Shown one piece after another: positions 9,675 to 20,046 of a DNA stretch of 64,000 nucleotides. Numbering within the stretch: position 1 is the first letter of the stretch; the number at the start of each line of letters is the position of its first letter. The DNA lies in assembly GCF_022201045.2 (NCBI RefSeq), contig NC_068564.1, positions 3,906,001 to 3,970,000 on the forward strand, read 5' to 3'. The notes under the pieces are model-generated. The model had not been told where the DNA came from, did no database searches, and saw only the letters and a list, made by a program, of their open reading frames with translations. The translations under genes were made by a program, and so were the position numbers. The DNA comes from Citrus sinensis (taxonomy: Eukaryota > Streptophyta > Magnoliopsida > Sapindales > Rutaceae).

Positions 9675-11225
9675 TTACTGCAAGTATCGCTTCAAGTTCC
9701 GGAAGGCTTCCTCGCATTCTGGGGTCCATTCCGTTTTCTTTCCCCTCCTTATCACTTGAAAGAATGGCTGACACTTATCTGTAGCCTTGGATACGAATCT
9801 ACTCAACGCCGCCAACCTCCCCGTGAGGCTCTGCATCTCCTTCAAGTTACGAGGAGACGTCATTTGCACAATCGCCTGGATTTTCTCGGGATTTGCTTCA
9901 ATCCCCCTATGGCTCACCATGAATCCAAGGAATTTCCCTGACTCCACCCCAAAAGCACACTTCTCCGGGTTGAGCTTCATCTTATACTTCCTCAAAAGCT
10001 CGAATGTCTCCTCGAGGTGTCTGACATGTTCCTTCGGGATTTTGGACTTGGTGATCATGTCATCCACGTACACCTCTATGGTTTTCCCAATCAACGGCTT
10101 AAAGACTTTGTTCACCAGCCTTTGATAGGTGGCCCCAGCATTTTTGAGACCGAATGGCATTACCCTGTAACAGAACAAACCTTGGTTAGTGATGAAAGCC
10201 GTGCTCTCCTCATCCTGCTCGTACATGGGGATCTGGTTGTATCCCGAGAACGCGTCCATGAAGCTAAGCAGACCATGTCCAGCCGTTGAATCTACTAGCT
10301 GATCGATCTTTGGTAAAGGGAAGTTGTCTTTTGGGCACGCCTTATTGAGGTCTGTGAAATCCACACACATCCTCCACTTGCCGTTTGCCTTCTTTACCAA
10401 CACCACATTCGATATCCACTCAGGGTAACTGACTTCCCGAATGAACCCTGCTCTCAAGAGCTTCTCCACCTCGCCATTTATATCCTCATACCTCTCCTGG
10501 TTGAAGCACCTCCTCTTCTGCCTTACTGCCCGAGCACCTTTCTTTATTGCCAGCTTATGACATGCTACCTCAGGGTCAATCCCTGGCATGTCTTCATGTG
10601 TCCAAGCAAACACATCAGCATGAGCCTCTAAGCATTTCACTAACTCCTGCTTTTGCTCTCCCTTAAGTCTCGACCCGATTCTGATCGTCTTTCCTGGGTT
10701 CTCTGGTCCCAGACTTACTGTTTCCAGATCCTCTACAGGTTCTTGTCTGCCCTTCTTGTTTTCCACTCGGGTATCGAGGGATGTTATCTGCATTGCTTCC
10801 CTTGCTGCCGAGGAGTAGCAGCTTCTTGCGATCCTCTGGTCTCCTCGTACCACTCCTACTACCCCATTCACCCGGTACTTCAGAGCCAGATAATGGTTGG
10901 ACAACACCGCTTTGCTCATCCTTAAAAATGGCCGACCTAGGATCATCTGGTAAGGACCTTGCTCATCCACTACGACAAAGTCCAGTATCATTGTTCTTTC
11001 TGTCGGGGAGCTCCCAACTGTGATAGGCAGCTCGACCACGCCCAGAGGGACCAGCTTCCCTCCTCCGAACCCCTTCAAGGAGGTATTGGTGTATTCCAAC
11101 TTCCGGTCGGCTATTCCCATCTCTTCCAGGGTTGACTTAAATAACACATCAACTGAGCTCCCTGTATCAATCAGTATCCGGTCAAACATCTTCGTGGGGG
11201 TATAGAATCCCTTCCTCATCCTCAT
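9675..11225 (-). pseudogene. pol: Tat1 protease and reverse transcriptase
   Basis: The segment resumes after the 35-bp deletion with FDRILIDTGSSVDVLF, an aspartic protease with an intact DTG. The reverse transcriptase follows, with WRMCVDFTDLNKACPKD, SFMDAFSGYNQIPM, YRVMPFGLKNAGATYQ and the catalytic YVDDMITKSK. A TAA at 9675-9677 interrupts the link to RNase H where Tat2 has CAA, a C-to-T change on the coding strand. The frameshift and nonsense codon together prevent a normal polyprotein. Confidence 0.9.
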
Positions 11226-13113
11226 CCGTCCACATGATTGGCACTTGCCTGACCCTTGCTCGTTTGGCTGCTGGGGTGTTGAAGAGTACCTCTTTACTGG
11301 TCATGGCGTACCTAGCATAATTTTTTCTCGATCTGTTGGAATCTCCAGCCAATGTTGGGCCCCCAGCTATCACCCTTACTGCGGGCTGCTCGCGCCTCAA
11401 GTTTTTACCACTCTGCTCCCCTTCACCTGTTGTGGCCACCATCGGGAAAGTCCCATCCATAAACTCGTCCAGGTACCGATTTCTCACCAAATCTTCGACC
11501 TGGGTCTTAAGATCTCTACACTCTGCTGTGGTATGGCCATGGGTGCCATGGAACTTACAATAACGTCCTCTATCCCTCCTGTTGGGTAGCTTTGTTATTG
11601 GTGTAGGGAGGTGCAGCAGCCCTCGATCCTTTATGGCCTCGTACACCTCATCCAGGGACATCTTCAAGGAAGTGTACCGCCCATAGTCCGGGTTCTGGTC
11701 GATCAGGTGCACTGCTCTTTCTCTGTTTGCCCCGCTCTGAGTTGGGGGCGGTGGAAGTATTTCTGGTCTGCTCGCTCTGCTACCGTGGGGATGTTGATGA
11801 AGACCACCAGATGCCGACTCATGCCTTCTCCAAGGCTCCCTAGCTGGGGAACGAGGAGGTTGCGCCCTGCTGCGCTGATACTGTGGTGGCCTCTGATGAG
11901 GCTGGTAAGCGGTTACCCGACCTCCTGCTCCACTACCGGAGGCCTGGTGGTCCCTCCTCCTGATCGGCCCATTCCCCGGTAATGCTTTCTTCTCTTTCCT
12001 CCCCAACCCTTCTAACTGGTCTGTCTTAATCCGTGCAGCCTTCTCCTCTTCAATCTCGATGTCTCTCTTAGCCTGTTCGTATGCGGCTGCATACGTTTGA
12101 ATAGCTGGGCTTCTCAAATTGTACCACAGCCTTCCTATCTTCACCCCTTCTTTCAATCCCCTTAACGCCTGAGGGTGGTTGAAGGCTCCCAAGTTGAGGA
12201 CAGTCCGATGAAACCTCTTGATGAATTCCCGAAGGGTTTCTTGCTCCCCCTGTTTCATGCTTTTCAGCTCCATCATGTCATCTTCCGGTGCCATTGCCCC
12301 ACTAAACTGCTCCGCGAATTCCTGGCACATCTGCTCTAAGGTTTTAATGCCGCCCCGAGGAAGTTTCCTGTACCATTCTCGTGCACGTCCCTCAAGGGAT
12401 AGTGGGAACACCCTGCACCTTTGGGATTGAGATAATCCTTGTACCCCAGTTATGTCGTTGAAGCGCTCTATGTGCACCAGCGGATCAGTTCTTCCCGAGT
12501 ATCTGAGGTCTGGGAGGCGGAAATCTCTCGGAATAACTGCCCTCATGATCTCTACTGCGAGCGGTGATTCTCCGTCCAGCATTATCCTCCAACCAGGGGC
12601 TCTGTTCCTTCCTTGCATGTCGTCAATTATCTGCGCTAGTCTGCGCACTTCCTCCTCCAGCTGCACTGCACGACCAGGGTCACGTGCTGCAACTTGATCC
12701 CACTCTTGCTCTACATCATGCAAGTGTTGCCTCAACTCTGTTTCCTCTGCATTCACCACCCCATCGTCCTCGTCACCAGTCTGTCTTGCCGGGGACTGCT
12801 CTCTTTCTCTATGAAATTCTCCCCGCAGAGGTACGTTACCTCTCTCACCACCAAATCTCCCAGTGGTTTGACTTCTCCCCGCACTATCGGGACCTGGTGC
12901 CACTCCACCGCCTCTCACCCTTCCCTCTTGGGTTACCCTTCGCTCGCTCCGCAGCTCATGCAGGATGGTTGTCAAGGTCTCCATCTGCTTTTCCATCCGT
13001 TCCATCTGGTCGAACATGACTTTTTCCCGTGCTTCACTGACTATCTCCCTCAGCGTCACGGAATCGTTAAGCCTCCTATCACCCCCTTGTGCACTACTTC
13101 CTCCTGTCTCCAT
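11182..13113 (-). CDS. gag: Tat1 Gag (643 aa, frame ends early before protease)
   Basis: The ATG at 13113 starts METGGSSAQGG. The N-terminal third is charged and partly coiled-coil-like. A retrotransposon Gag domain follows from about residue 200 (LVHIERFNDITGVQGLSQ, REWYRKLP, CQEFAEQFSG). The C-terminal part is basic and proline-rich, with a zinc-knuckle-like YCKFHGTHGHTTAEC near residue 530. Gag forms the cytoplasmic virus-like particle. Compared with Tat2, 35 bp are missing after PHED (near 11200), so the frame ends at PHEDV instead of running on into protease. Confidence 0.88.
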   Translation of the reverse strand: METGGSSAQGGDRRLNDSVTLREIVSEAREKVMFDQMERMEKQMETLTTILHELRSERRVTQEGRVRGGGVAPGPDSAGRSQTTGRFGGERGNVPLRGEFHREREQSPARQTGDEDDGVVNAEETELRQHLHDVEQEWDQVAARDPGRAVQLEEEVRRLAQIIDDMQGRNRAPGWRIMLDGESPLAVEIMRAVIPRDFRLPDLRYSGRTDPLVHIERFNDITGVQGLSQSQRCRVFPLSLEGRAREWYRKLPRGGIKTLEQMCQEFAEQFSGAMAPEDDMMELKSMKQGEQETLREFIKRFHRTVLNLGAFNHPQALRGLKEGVKIGRLWYNLRSPAIQTYAAAYEQAKRDIEIEEEKAARIKTDQLEGLGRKEKKALPGNGPIRRRDHQASGSGAGGRVTAYQPHQRPPQYQRSRAQPPRSPAREPWRRHESASGGLHQHPHGSRASRPEILPPPPTQSGANRERAVHLIDQNPDYGRYTSLKMSLDEVYEAIKDRGLLHLPTPITKLPNRRDRGRYCKFHGTHGHTTAECRDLKTQVEDLVRNRYLDEFMDGTFPMVATTGEGEQSGKNLRREQPAVRVIAGGPTLAGDSNRSRKNYARYAMTSKEVLFNTPAAKRARVRQVPIMWTDEDEEGILYPHEDV

Positions 13114-13169
13114 TGCTTTTCACTTGCTTCACCCCTCTTCTTGCTATCAACAGAAGCTTTTTGCTCTCA

Positions 13170-13187
13170 TCCCCACAGACGGCGCCA
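13170..13187 (-). promoter_or_regulatory. Tat1 primer binding site (tRNA-Asp type)
   Basis: On the minus strand, three T residues after the LTR end, the sequence is TGGCGCCGTCTGTGGGGA. It resembles the 3' end complement of plant tRNA-Asp, the primer commonly used by Tat/Athila-type elements, with a few mismatches in the middle. Confidence 0.75.
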
Positions 13188-13190
13188 AAA

Positions 13191-14083
13191 TGTTGATGCG
13201 AAAATCTGGATAAGTTGGTCAGATCTTAGATCCCTGCATCATCATTAAATTTGTTTGGTGGGAAGCTTATTGATGCGGGATTCCGGTTCTCCTCGTTCTA
13301 CGACCAGGATCTCTGCTCGATCAACGTCATCACGACCAGGGGGTCTCCTCGCAAGGCTTCTTCTCCAGAGGTTCCTGCGCACACAGATAAGTCAGAGTAC
13401 GCCGGTTATTTTCCCGGCGCAAACCCTCCGACGCTCAAGTCAGATATGAAGGTTCGGGGAACGCTTGCCACAGATCTTATGGCTTTTTCGTGGTTTTCTC
13501 TTCTTTAGAATTTCTTTTCTAATCTCAAAAATGCTAACCCCTTTACCTTCGTTGGCTACCTTTTTATAGGCTTCCTCTGAATCCCAGTTTTCCGCTTTCT
13601 TCGAGACGGTATGGGACTCTGACTGCCGCGTTATGGGCAAACGTGGGATCTTGCGTGTTACGCCACGGTTCTGGGGAAAGCGTGGCTGTCGTGGTTTTGT
13701 GAGATCTTGTTTCCGCTTTTTTGGGGGACGGTATGGGACTCCGACTGCTGCGTTATGCTGAGTTATGGGCAAACGTGGGATCTTGCGTGTTACGCCACGG
13801 TTCTGGGGAAAGCGTGGCTGTCGTGCCTAGATTCTCGGGCTGGAGAGCATGTCTTGCCAACTGCCGTCGACCGGGTCTCCTCGCCTCTCGACCTCTAGCC
13901 GGAATGGCCTTATGCCTCTTACAGGAAATTTGCCTCGCGGATGACGTGCTCGTGGACGAGCAGGATATTTCTGCTCCTGTTCCCCCGCGCACTAGGCTTT
14001 TACAGAACACACCGGTTCGTAGAACTCTGCCATCAGATATCTGCTCACCATGCCTGGTCTCATCGACGTATTTCTCCCAAACA
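13191..14083 (-). repeat. Tat1 5' LTR
   Basis: It is the same length as the 3' LTR with 14 base differences. It would carry the promoter for the element transcript. Immediately right of it, LINE ORF1 resumes. Confidence 0.92.
13561..13568 (-). promoter_or_regulatory. TATA box in Tat1 5' LTR
   Basis: TATAAAAA on the minus strand in the context GCCTATAAAAAGGTAGCC. The same context occurs in the 3' LTR (5594-5601) and, as TATAAAAAGGTGGCC, in the Tat2 LTR at 30061-30068, so the motif is conserved between two elements of different age. Confidence 0.7.
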
Positions 14084-15076
14084 CAAATGGCTTGGAGTGG
14101 TGGTACTTGCTCCCTGCCTTCCGGAGTTTTTCGTCTTTATCAATGGAAAAAAGACTTTGATCCCTACAACCCTGCATTACACACACATGCTCAAGTTTGG
14201 GTGCATCTATATGGTTTAAGTCAAGAAAATTGGGACCCAATAACTCTATTGGAAATTGCATGTGCTATAGGGGCTCCATTACAACTTGATAAACCAACCA
14301 AGGAATGGACATTCAGACATTTTGACTGAGTTCTAGTTGACGGGGATCTCTCAGAAAACCCACCTCCACAGATATTGGTTGAACGTGAAGAGTATTCATT
14401 TGAGATAACTGTATATTATGAGAACCTTCCCTCTCAATGTCCTGTTTGTAGTTTTCTTAGACATAATGCCTCCAATTGTAGCCGAAACCGCGAGACAGCC
14501 AATGCCACCCACGAGCCTGCTAAGAACCCTTTAAAACGTGTTTTTCGCCCATTTCCAAGCATAGAGGCCGTGCAAAATCCATCTCCAGACAAGGTTGTTG
14601 AGAAAGCTACTGGTGGCAGTGAGGCTTCCCCGCCACAATCTTCTAATCCTAGAATTGTGGTTCATAAGCCAGCCTCACTAGTAGATACTTCACTTAGACA
14701 ATCTGAGATCGATCCACTTACCTCAGAAACCTATTGCCCTGAGGATGAGGACCTTTCACAGGGTGACCCTCCCGAAGACGTTTCAATGAAAAACCATCAG
14801 ATGGCTGACCCCTCCCTTATGATTCATTCCACACATCAGCTTGAGCCGCCTATTGAGCCGCCAATTACCACAGACCAAATGACCATGTCTCCTACTGCAA
14901 CATCTTTGTTATCTCGGGAAATCCAAACAATTGTTGATTTTACTAAAAATGCATCACTAGTTGATGAGGATAGTTTCCAAACAGTACATAAGCATAAAAA
15001 ATGGAAAGTGCGTGCTCGCTCCCTTCTGTCTGAGCCATACTTTGCAAGACGTAGTGGTCAGAATATGGAAAAATGA
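14084..15076 (+). pseudogene. LINE ORF1, 3' part (DUF4283 and CCHC zinc knuckle)
   Basis: Right of Tat1 the DUF4283 domain resumes with AWSGGTCSLPSGVFRLYQW and a QVWVHLYGLSQENW motif. A stop follows FRHFD near 14329, and reading continues in the same style to a CPVCSFLRHNASNC zinc knuckle (C-X2-C-X4-H-X4-C) near 14440. The rest is a proline/serine-rich tail. The final TGA (15074-15076) overlaps the ORF2 ATG (15073-15075) in an ATGA arrangement. The stop and the Tat1 insertion make ORF1 non-functional. Confidence 0.85.
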
Positions 15077-18000
15077 AGATCCTATTTTGGAATGTGAGGG
15101 GTGTAGCTAACCCTAGCACTCAATCAGAATTGGCTAACTTATGTTTTTCTCATAATCCTGATTACCTTTGCATTTTGAACTTATGGTTTCTTTGTCTTCA
15201 ATTCCTTCTGCCTTCTGAAATTTTATTAGAATGAAATTTGTTTGCTCTAATGACAGAGGTGACTTAGCTCCAAATACGTGGGTTTTTAGTGCTGCTTATC
15301 TTCCTTTGGGTGCTGTAGTTCATTGCTCAAAACAATTAATTTCTATGCAAGTTTGTCTTGATAATTCTCCTTGTACTCTATCTTTTATGTATGCTGCCAC
15401 AAGTTACATTAATAGGCAGGTTTTATGGGATGCTCTTATTTCTTTTGCTGCTTCTTGTGATGATCCTTGGATGGTCGTTGGAGACTTTAATGTGATTATG
15501 GGGGCTCACGAAAGGACTGGTGGTAATCCTCCTTCAACTATTTCTTACTCAGATTTTTCTAATATGATCAATGCTTGTTGTCTAACCCATCTCCCAATTG
15601 AGGGGAACCTTTTTACTTGGTGTAATAATTCAAATAGGGGTCGGATTGAACAAAGATTAGACAGGGCTCTATGCAACCTTGCTTTTATGATGCTTGGCCT
15701 AATAATAAAAGCCTCATTTTGCTTTGCTCATGCTTATATCACAGTGCTTTGCTTGTTTCTGGTTTTCCTATTAACAGCCTCGGTCCCCCCGATCCCACTT
15801 AATTTGGATTGAACATCCTGATTTTGAGAAAGTTGTTAAAGATGCTTGGCTTTCCGTGGACTTTTTTGATCCTACGCGGTCTATTCTATCAAAACTGCGA
15901 GCCTTGAAAATTGCTTTACGATCTTGGAATGTAGTGGTTTTTGGTAATATTCACGCTCGTGTTGATAATGCTATGGCCAATCTTTCTGCAATTCAATGTT
16001 CTATTTCTAGTGGTGGCAACTTAGAGTAGCTTTATAATGATGAGGTGGCCGCTAAACTGGAACTCCTCCAGGCAGTGCGTAATCAATCAATTTTTTTAAA
16101 AGAGAAGGCTAGAGTTAGATGGTTGACTGATGGAGATTGGTGCACAAAATTTTTCCATGCCTATTGTAGAATAAAGATGGCTCGCTCTTCCATTAATAGT
16201 TTGCTCATTGATGGTGTTCTGAACTCTAATCCTGTGGAGATCTTCAACCACTTGGTTTCCTATTACGTCAAGTTTTATTCGACAACTCCTAGTGTGGAGG
16301 ATCCAACAACAGTTTGTTCAGTGATCCCTCATCTGGTCTATGAGGCTGATAATGCTCTATTAACTGAGGTGCCTTCTGCTTCAGAAATCAAAGATATTGT
16401 CTTTGCCACGGACCCGAATAGTGCACCTGGTCTAGATGGTTTTTCCGGTCTCTTCTATTAGCACTATTGGCATATTATTGCTTATGATGTTGTTCGTTTT
16501 GTTCAGCATTTTTTCACCACTAGTAAGCTTCCTCAAAATTTTAACTCTTATTTTATTGTGTTAATTCCAAAAGATGATGTTGCCATTGAGGTTTCTAAGT
16601 TTCGCCTAATCACTCTTGCAAACTTCCTCTTCAAAATTATTTCGAAGATTTTGGCAGACAGGTTGGGTACATTTATTACAAAAATTATTTCTCCTCAACA
16701 GACTGGGTTTGTAAAAGGGCGTTGTATCTCTGACTCTATTGGTTTGGTTTCTGAGGCGTACAATCTTCTTAACCGACGGATTCAAGGTGGTAATTTGGGG
16801 CTGAAATTGGATATCACAAAGGCCTTCGATACAATTGAGTGGGGTTTTCTTTTCCAGGTCTTAAAAAATTTTTGGCTTTTCTTCTTAGTTTATTTCTTGG
16901 GTTTTTACTTTGCTGCACTCTGCACGCATATCCATTATTGTTAATGGCACTCCAAGGGGTTTTTTCATCTGTAACAAAAGAGTGAGGCAGGGTGATCTTT
17001 TACCACCACTGCTTTTTTGCTTGGCCGAGGAGGCTCTTAGTAGAGGCATTCTTAACTTACGAGAGCAAGGCTTAATCCGTGGTATCTCTTCTCGTAGACT
17101 CAGTCCTTCTCCAAGCCATGCGCTGTATGTAGATGATATCTTTATTTTTGTTCGTGGTGATTTTAATTCTCTCTCGAACTTGATAGGATTCTTACAGTCT
17201 TATAGTCGAGCTTCTGGTCAAGTGATTAACAAGGCTAAATCTTGGTTCTTTATCAGCTCGTATATGAGTCACATAAGCAATTTTTTAAAGTTCTTTTTGG
17301 GGTTTCAAGAGGGTCCAGCTACTTTTACTTACCTCGGAGTTCCAATATTTCGGAGAATCCCTAGGAAGCAACACTTGCAAGTTATTGCTGATAGAGTTGG
17401 AGGAAAGCTTGAAAGTTGGATGGGAAAATTACTTTCAATGGCTGGTCGAGTTCAACTTGTACAGTCTGTTATCCAAGCCATGTTAATTCATAGCTTGATG
17501 ATCTACCAATGGCCTTGCTCCCTCTTGAACCAAATGAGTGGTTGGATCCATAATTTTATTTGGACCGGTTCTTGTGATACTAGAAAAATGATCTCTATCT
17601 CTTGGCATCATGTTTGTACTCCAAAGGAGTTTGGTGGGTTAGGAATTCGTGACATATCCTTACTTAATCGTGTTGCTCTTCTTAAGACTTCTTGGAATAT
17701 TTTGACATCTTCTTCTATTTGGTGTAAGTTCTTAAAAGGTCGATTCCAATTCTTATCATACAATTGGTCTCAAACTTATTCCAAGTCTTCTATTTGGCGG
17801 GGTTTGAAGACTATGATTCCTACTTTAGCTGATGGTTGTCGTTGGGTTGTGGGAGATGGAAGAAAGATTAACTTGTGGCGGGATATGTCAGATTCCATTG
17901 TTTCCTTATTGAATATTAATAATTTAAGCATGAACCTTAATTCTTCTGTGAGTGCCTTGATTTGTGATGGTGCTTGGTATATTCTAGATCATTTTCAAGC

Positions 18001-18212
18001 TTCATTCCCTCAGCTGGTTTTAGATATAAAAAATACAGAGCTGCCCGTAGTTGACACTGAAGATAAGATGGTGTGGTGCCACTCAGCAGATGGTAATCTT
18101 ACTTTGGCAAAAGCTTATCTTTTTTTACTTGGCTGACGTGTAGTTTGCCCCTGGAACAAATGCTTGTGGTCATCATTTATTCCTTTAAAATACTCTATGC
18201 TTGCTTGGAGGC
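15073..18212 (+). pseudogene. LINE ORF2, endonuclease-reverse transcriptase
   Basis: ORF2 opens MKILFWNVRGVANPSTQSE, the usual start of an apurinic-like endonuclease, with the GDFNVIMGAHERTGG segment near 15480. The reverse transcriptase starts around 16390 (DPNSAPGLDGF) and includes LIPKDD, FRLITLANFLFKIISKILADR, QTGFVKGR, KLDITKAFDTIEW and a catalytic YVDD near 17130. A LAWRLF segment marks the start of the C-terminal zinc-binding region, where the element is cut. Lesions include stops near 15176, 15811, 16027 and 16459, and a frame change near 16900. In-frame continuity is otherwise good, so the element is a moderately old insertion. Confidence 0.88.
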
Positions 18213-18438
18213 TGTTTTAAAGCAATCATGCAACTGGTGCACCAGTTTATGAGGCCAGATGGTCACCGGTTGTCGGTGAATGGCGACGTAACGCTGTCAA
18301 GTTCAGTTCTATCGTTTGATTTCCTCTCACCGCCTCTGTATTGTATATAAATAAGATGTCACCAGGACCTTCAGTTTCATCAGGAAATTACAATTTTAAT
18401 TAGCAAATATAATCAAGCTCTTCGATAGGTCTTTCGAC

Positions 18439-19478
18439 ATAGCGGCAGCCACCACTAAGCTTTTACTATCAGACCTTGCATCTACCGTCAAGAGTGTTCT
18501 CTCTAACTATATCCGCCCCATCTCTGACCGTCCAAATCTCACGGAGGTTTAGATATCAGACGGTTCAATTCCTCTTATCGATCTCCAAGTCCTCGACGCC
18601 TTGATCTCATCAAACAGATTGGACAGGCATGCCAGCATGACGGCTTCTTCCAGGTGAAGAATCACGGGATTCCAGAAACGATAATTAATAACATGTTGAG
18701 CATTTCGAGAGCATTTTTCAAATTGCTAGAGAGTGAGAGACTGAAGAGTTATTCTGATGATCCTTCAAAGTCTAAACGACTATCCATTAGTTTTAATATT
18801 AATACGGAAAAGGTCGCCAACTAGAAAGATTACTTGAGACTTCATTGTTATCCTCTTCAGGATTACATATGTCCAATTATCTTAACTGCTGTTAACACTT
18901 GACAAGGAAGTTGTGGCCGAGTACTGTACGAGTGTGAGAGGGTTAGTGCCGAAGCTACTTGAGGCCATATCTGAGAGCTTGGGGCTTAAAGGGATTATAT
19001 AGACAAGGCATTAGGCAAACACGGGCAACATATGGCTTTGAACTACTGTCCACCCTGTCCTCAGCCTGAACTAACTTACGGATTGCCAGGACACACTGAT
19101 CCAAATTTAATAACTGTTCTTCTTCAGGATGATGTCCCTGGATTGCAGGTACTTAGAAATGGGAAATGGCTTCCTGTCAGTCCTATTCCCAACACCTTCA
19201 TTGTCAACATTAGCGATCAGATGCAGGTTCTTAGCAATGATCTATACAAGAGTGTGCTCCATTGGGCTCTGGTGAACTGCGACAAGGAAGGCATATCCAT
19301 TCCAACGTTCTACTGTCCATCACCTGATGCTGTGATAGCTCCTGCTAAGGATTTAATCGATGAACGTCACTTGGCTTTCTATACAAATTTCACATATGCT
19401 GAATATTACCAGAAATTTTGGAACAGGGGACTTGCAGCTGAAGGTTGCTTGGACCTGTTCAAAGCTTCAACTGCTTGA
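18439..19478 (+). pseudogene. Salicylate 3-hydroxylase-like (DLO1/S3H type) pseudogene
   Basis: This is an inverted copy of the gene at 30600-31730, including about 200 bp of promoter (18219-18438). The start codon is ATA instead of ATG, TAG replaces a Gln codon after PNLTEV, about 10 bp are missing after QVLDA, and TAG replaces the Trp of NWRDYL. The exon 1-intron junction is deleted, yet intron-derived sequence remains, so this is a DNA-level duplicate and not a retrocopy. Exon 2 is mostly open (19032-19478) with GHTDPN, the distal His and CLDLFKASTA. The iron-ligand region survives, but RIS has become GIS, which removes a 2-oxoglutarate-binding Arg. Confidence 0.92.
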
Positions 19479-19556
19479 TCTTGTCATTAATTATGTATTT
19501 GAAGATCTGAAAGAGTTTGAATACAATGTTTGGTTTAAGAGAAACTAATAAGAAAA

Positions 19557-20046
19557 TGAAAGAAAATCATAAAAATCAGATCTGAAAATGATCATCTTTA
19601 TTATATCAATAACTAATGATTATAGCTTTGTATTTATAGTCAATGATAAGAAGAGTCTCGTAGCTTGATAGTTTGTTAGATTTCATATGCATGCAATACA
19701 GTTCGTTTGCTTTGCTGCTGAGCTGGATAACTAACTAACACACGTAAGCATTGCCAGCTGCTCCATTTAATCATATGCTCTCATCTATACCATGTTATCA
19801 TACTCTGTAACATCCCCCCTCAAGCTAAACTGACCTAGTTGGACATTCAGCTTGCTTCTTAGGTGATGAAACTGACTGAAGGTTAAAGCCTTGGTAAGAA
19901 CATCTGCATTCTGATCTTCACTGGGAATGAACTGAATTGTAATTTGCTTAGCTGTTACTTTGTCCCTAAACCGGGACATGCTTAGTTTTAGCATGATAAA
20001 TCGGGTTGTGAGCTAGAGCTATGGCACTTTGATTGTCACACCAATT
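19557..20046 (-). mobile_element. Ty1/copia 3' end fragment (LTR plus RNase H C-terminus)
   Basis: A probable 3' LTR spans about 19557-19812; its right edge (TGTTACAGAG on the minus strand) is preceded by a polypurine tract, TTGAGGGGGGA. Upstream on the minus strand the RNase H C-terminus can be read: WCDNQSAIALAHNPIYHAKT, a frame change, then IPSEDQNADVLTKAL and RSKLNVQLGQFSLRGDV. The fragment is cut near 20046 by the SIRE-like LTR. The left LTR edge is approximate. Confidence 0.78.

Larger units (their letters stand above)
5224..14083 (-). mobile_element. Ty3/gypsy Tat-lineage LTR retrotransposon Tat1 (8.86 kb)
   Basis: Two LTRs of exactly 893 bp (5224-6116 and 13191-14083) flank gag, protease, reverse transcriptase, RNase H, a second archaeal-type RNase H and integrase, all on the minus strand. 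The dual RNase H and the lack of a chromodomain point to the Tat/Retand clade. I counted 14 LTR differences (about 1.6%), 13 of them transitions, so insertion is recent. The element splits LINE ORF1. Possible 5-bp target duplications are CAAAA (5219-5223) and CAAAT (14084-14088), one mismatch. Coding lesions are a 35-bp deletion before protease and two nonsense codons. The antisense ORF found in Tat2 is missing. Confidence 0.93.
4860..18212 (+). mobile_element. L1-type LINE, degenerate, split by the Tat1 element
   Basis: LINE coding sequence runs from 4860 to 5223, is interrupted by Tat1 (5224-14083), and resumes at 14084. ORF1 is a DUF4283/zinc-knuckle protein and ORF2 an endonuclease-reverse transcriptase, the standard plant L1 layout. 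The element is cut near 18212 inside the C-terminal zinc-binding region of ORF2, where S3H-like sequence begins, so no 3' UTR or poly(A) tail is present. Several in-frame stops and frameshifts make it inactive. Tat1 inserted after the LINE did. Confidence 0.85.

Noticed and set aside
12564..13248. Plus-strand frames of 150-184 codons opposite gag
   Set aside because: They are shadows of the gag frame, with no recognisable domain and no counterpart in the truncated Tat2 gag.
13721..14329. A 202-codon plus-strand frame running from the LTR into LINE ORF1
   Set aside because: It joins LTR DNA to LINE coding by chance across the insertion junction. Only the LINE part is meaningful.
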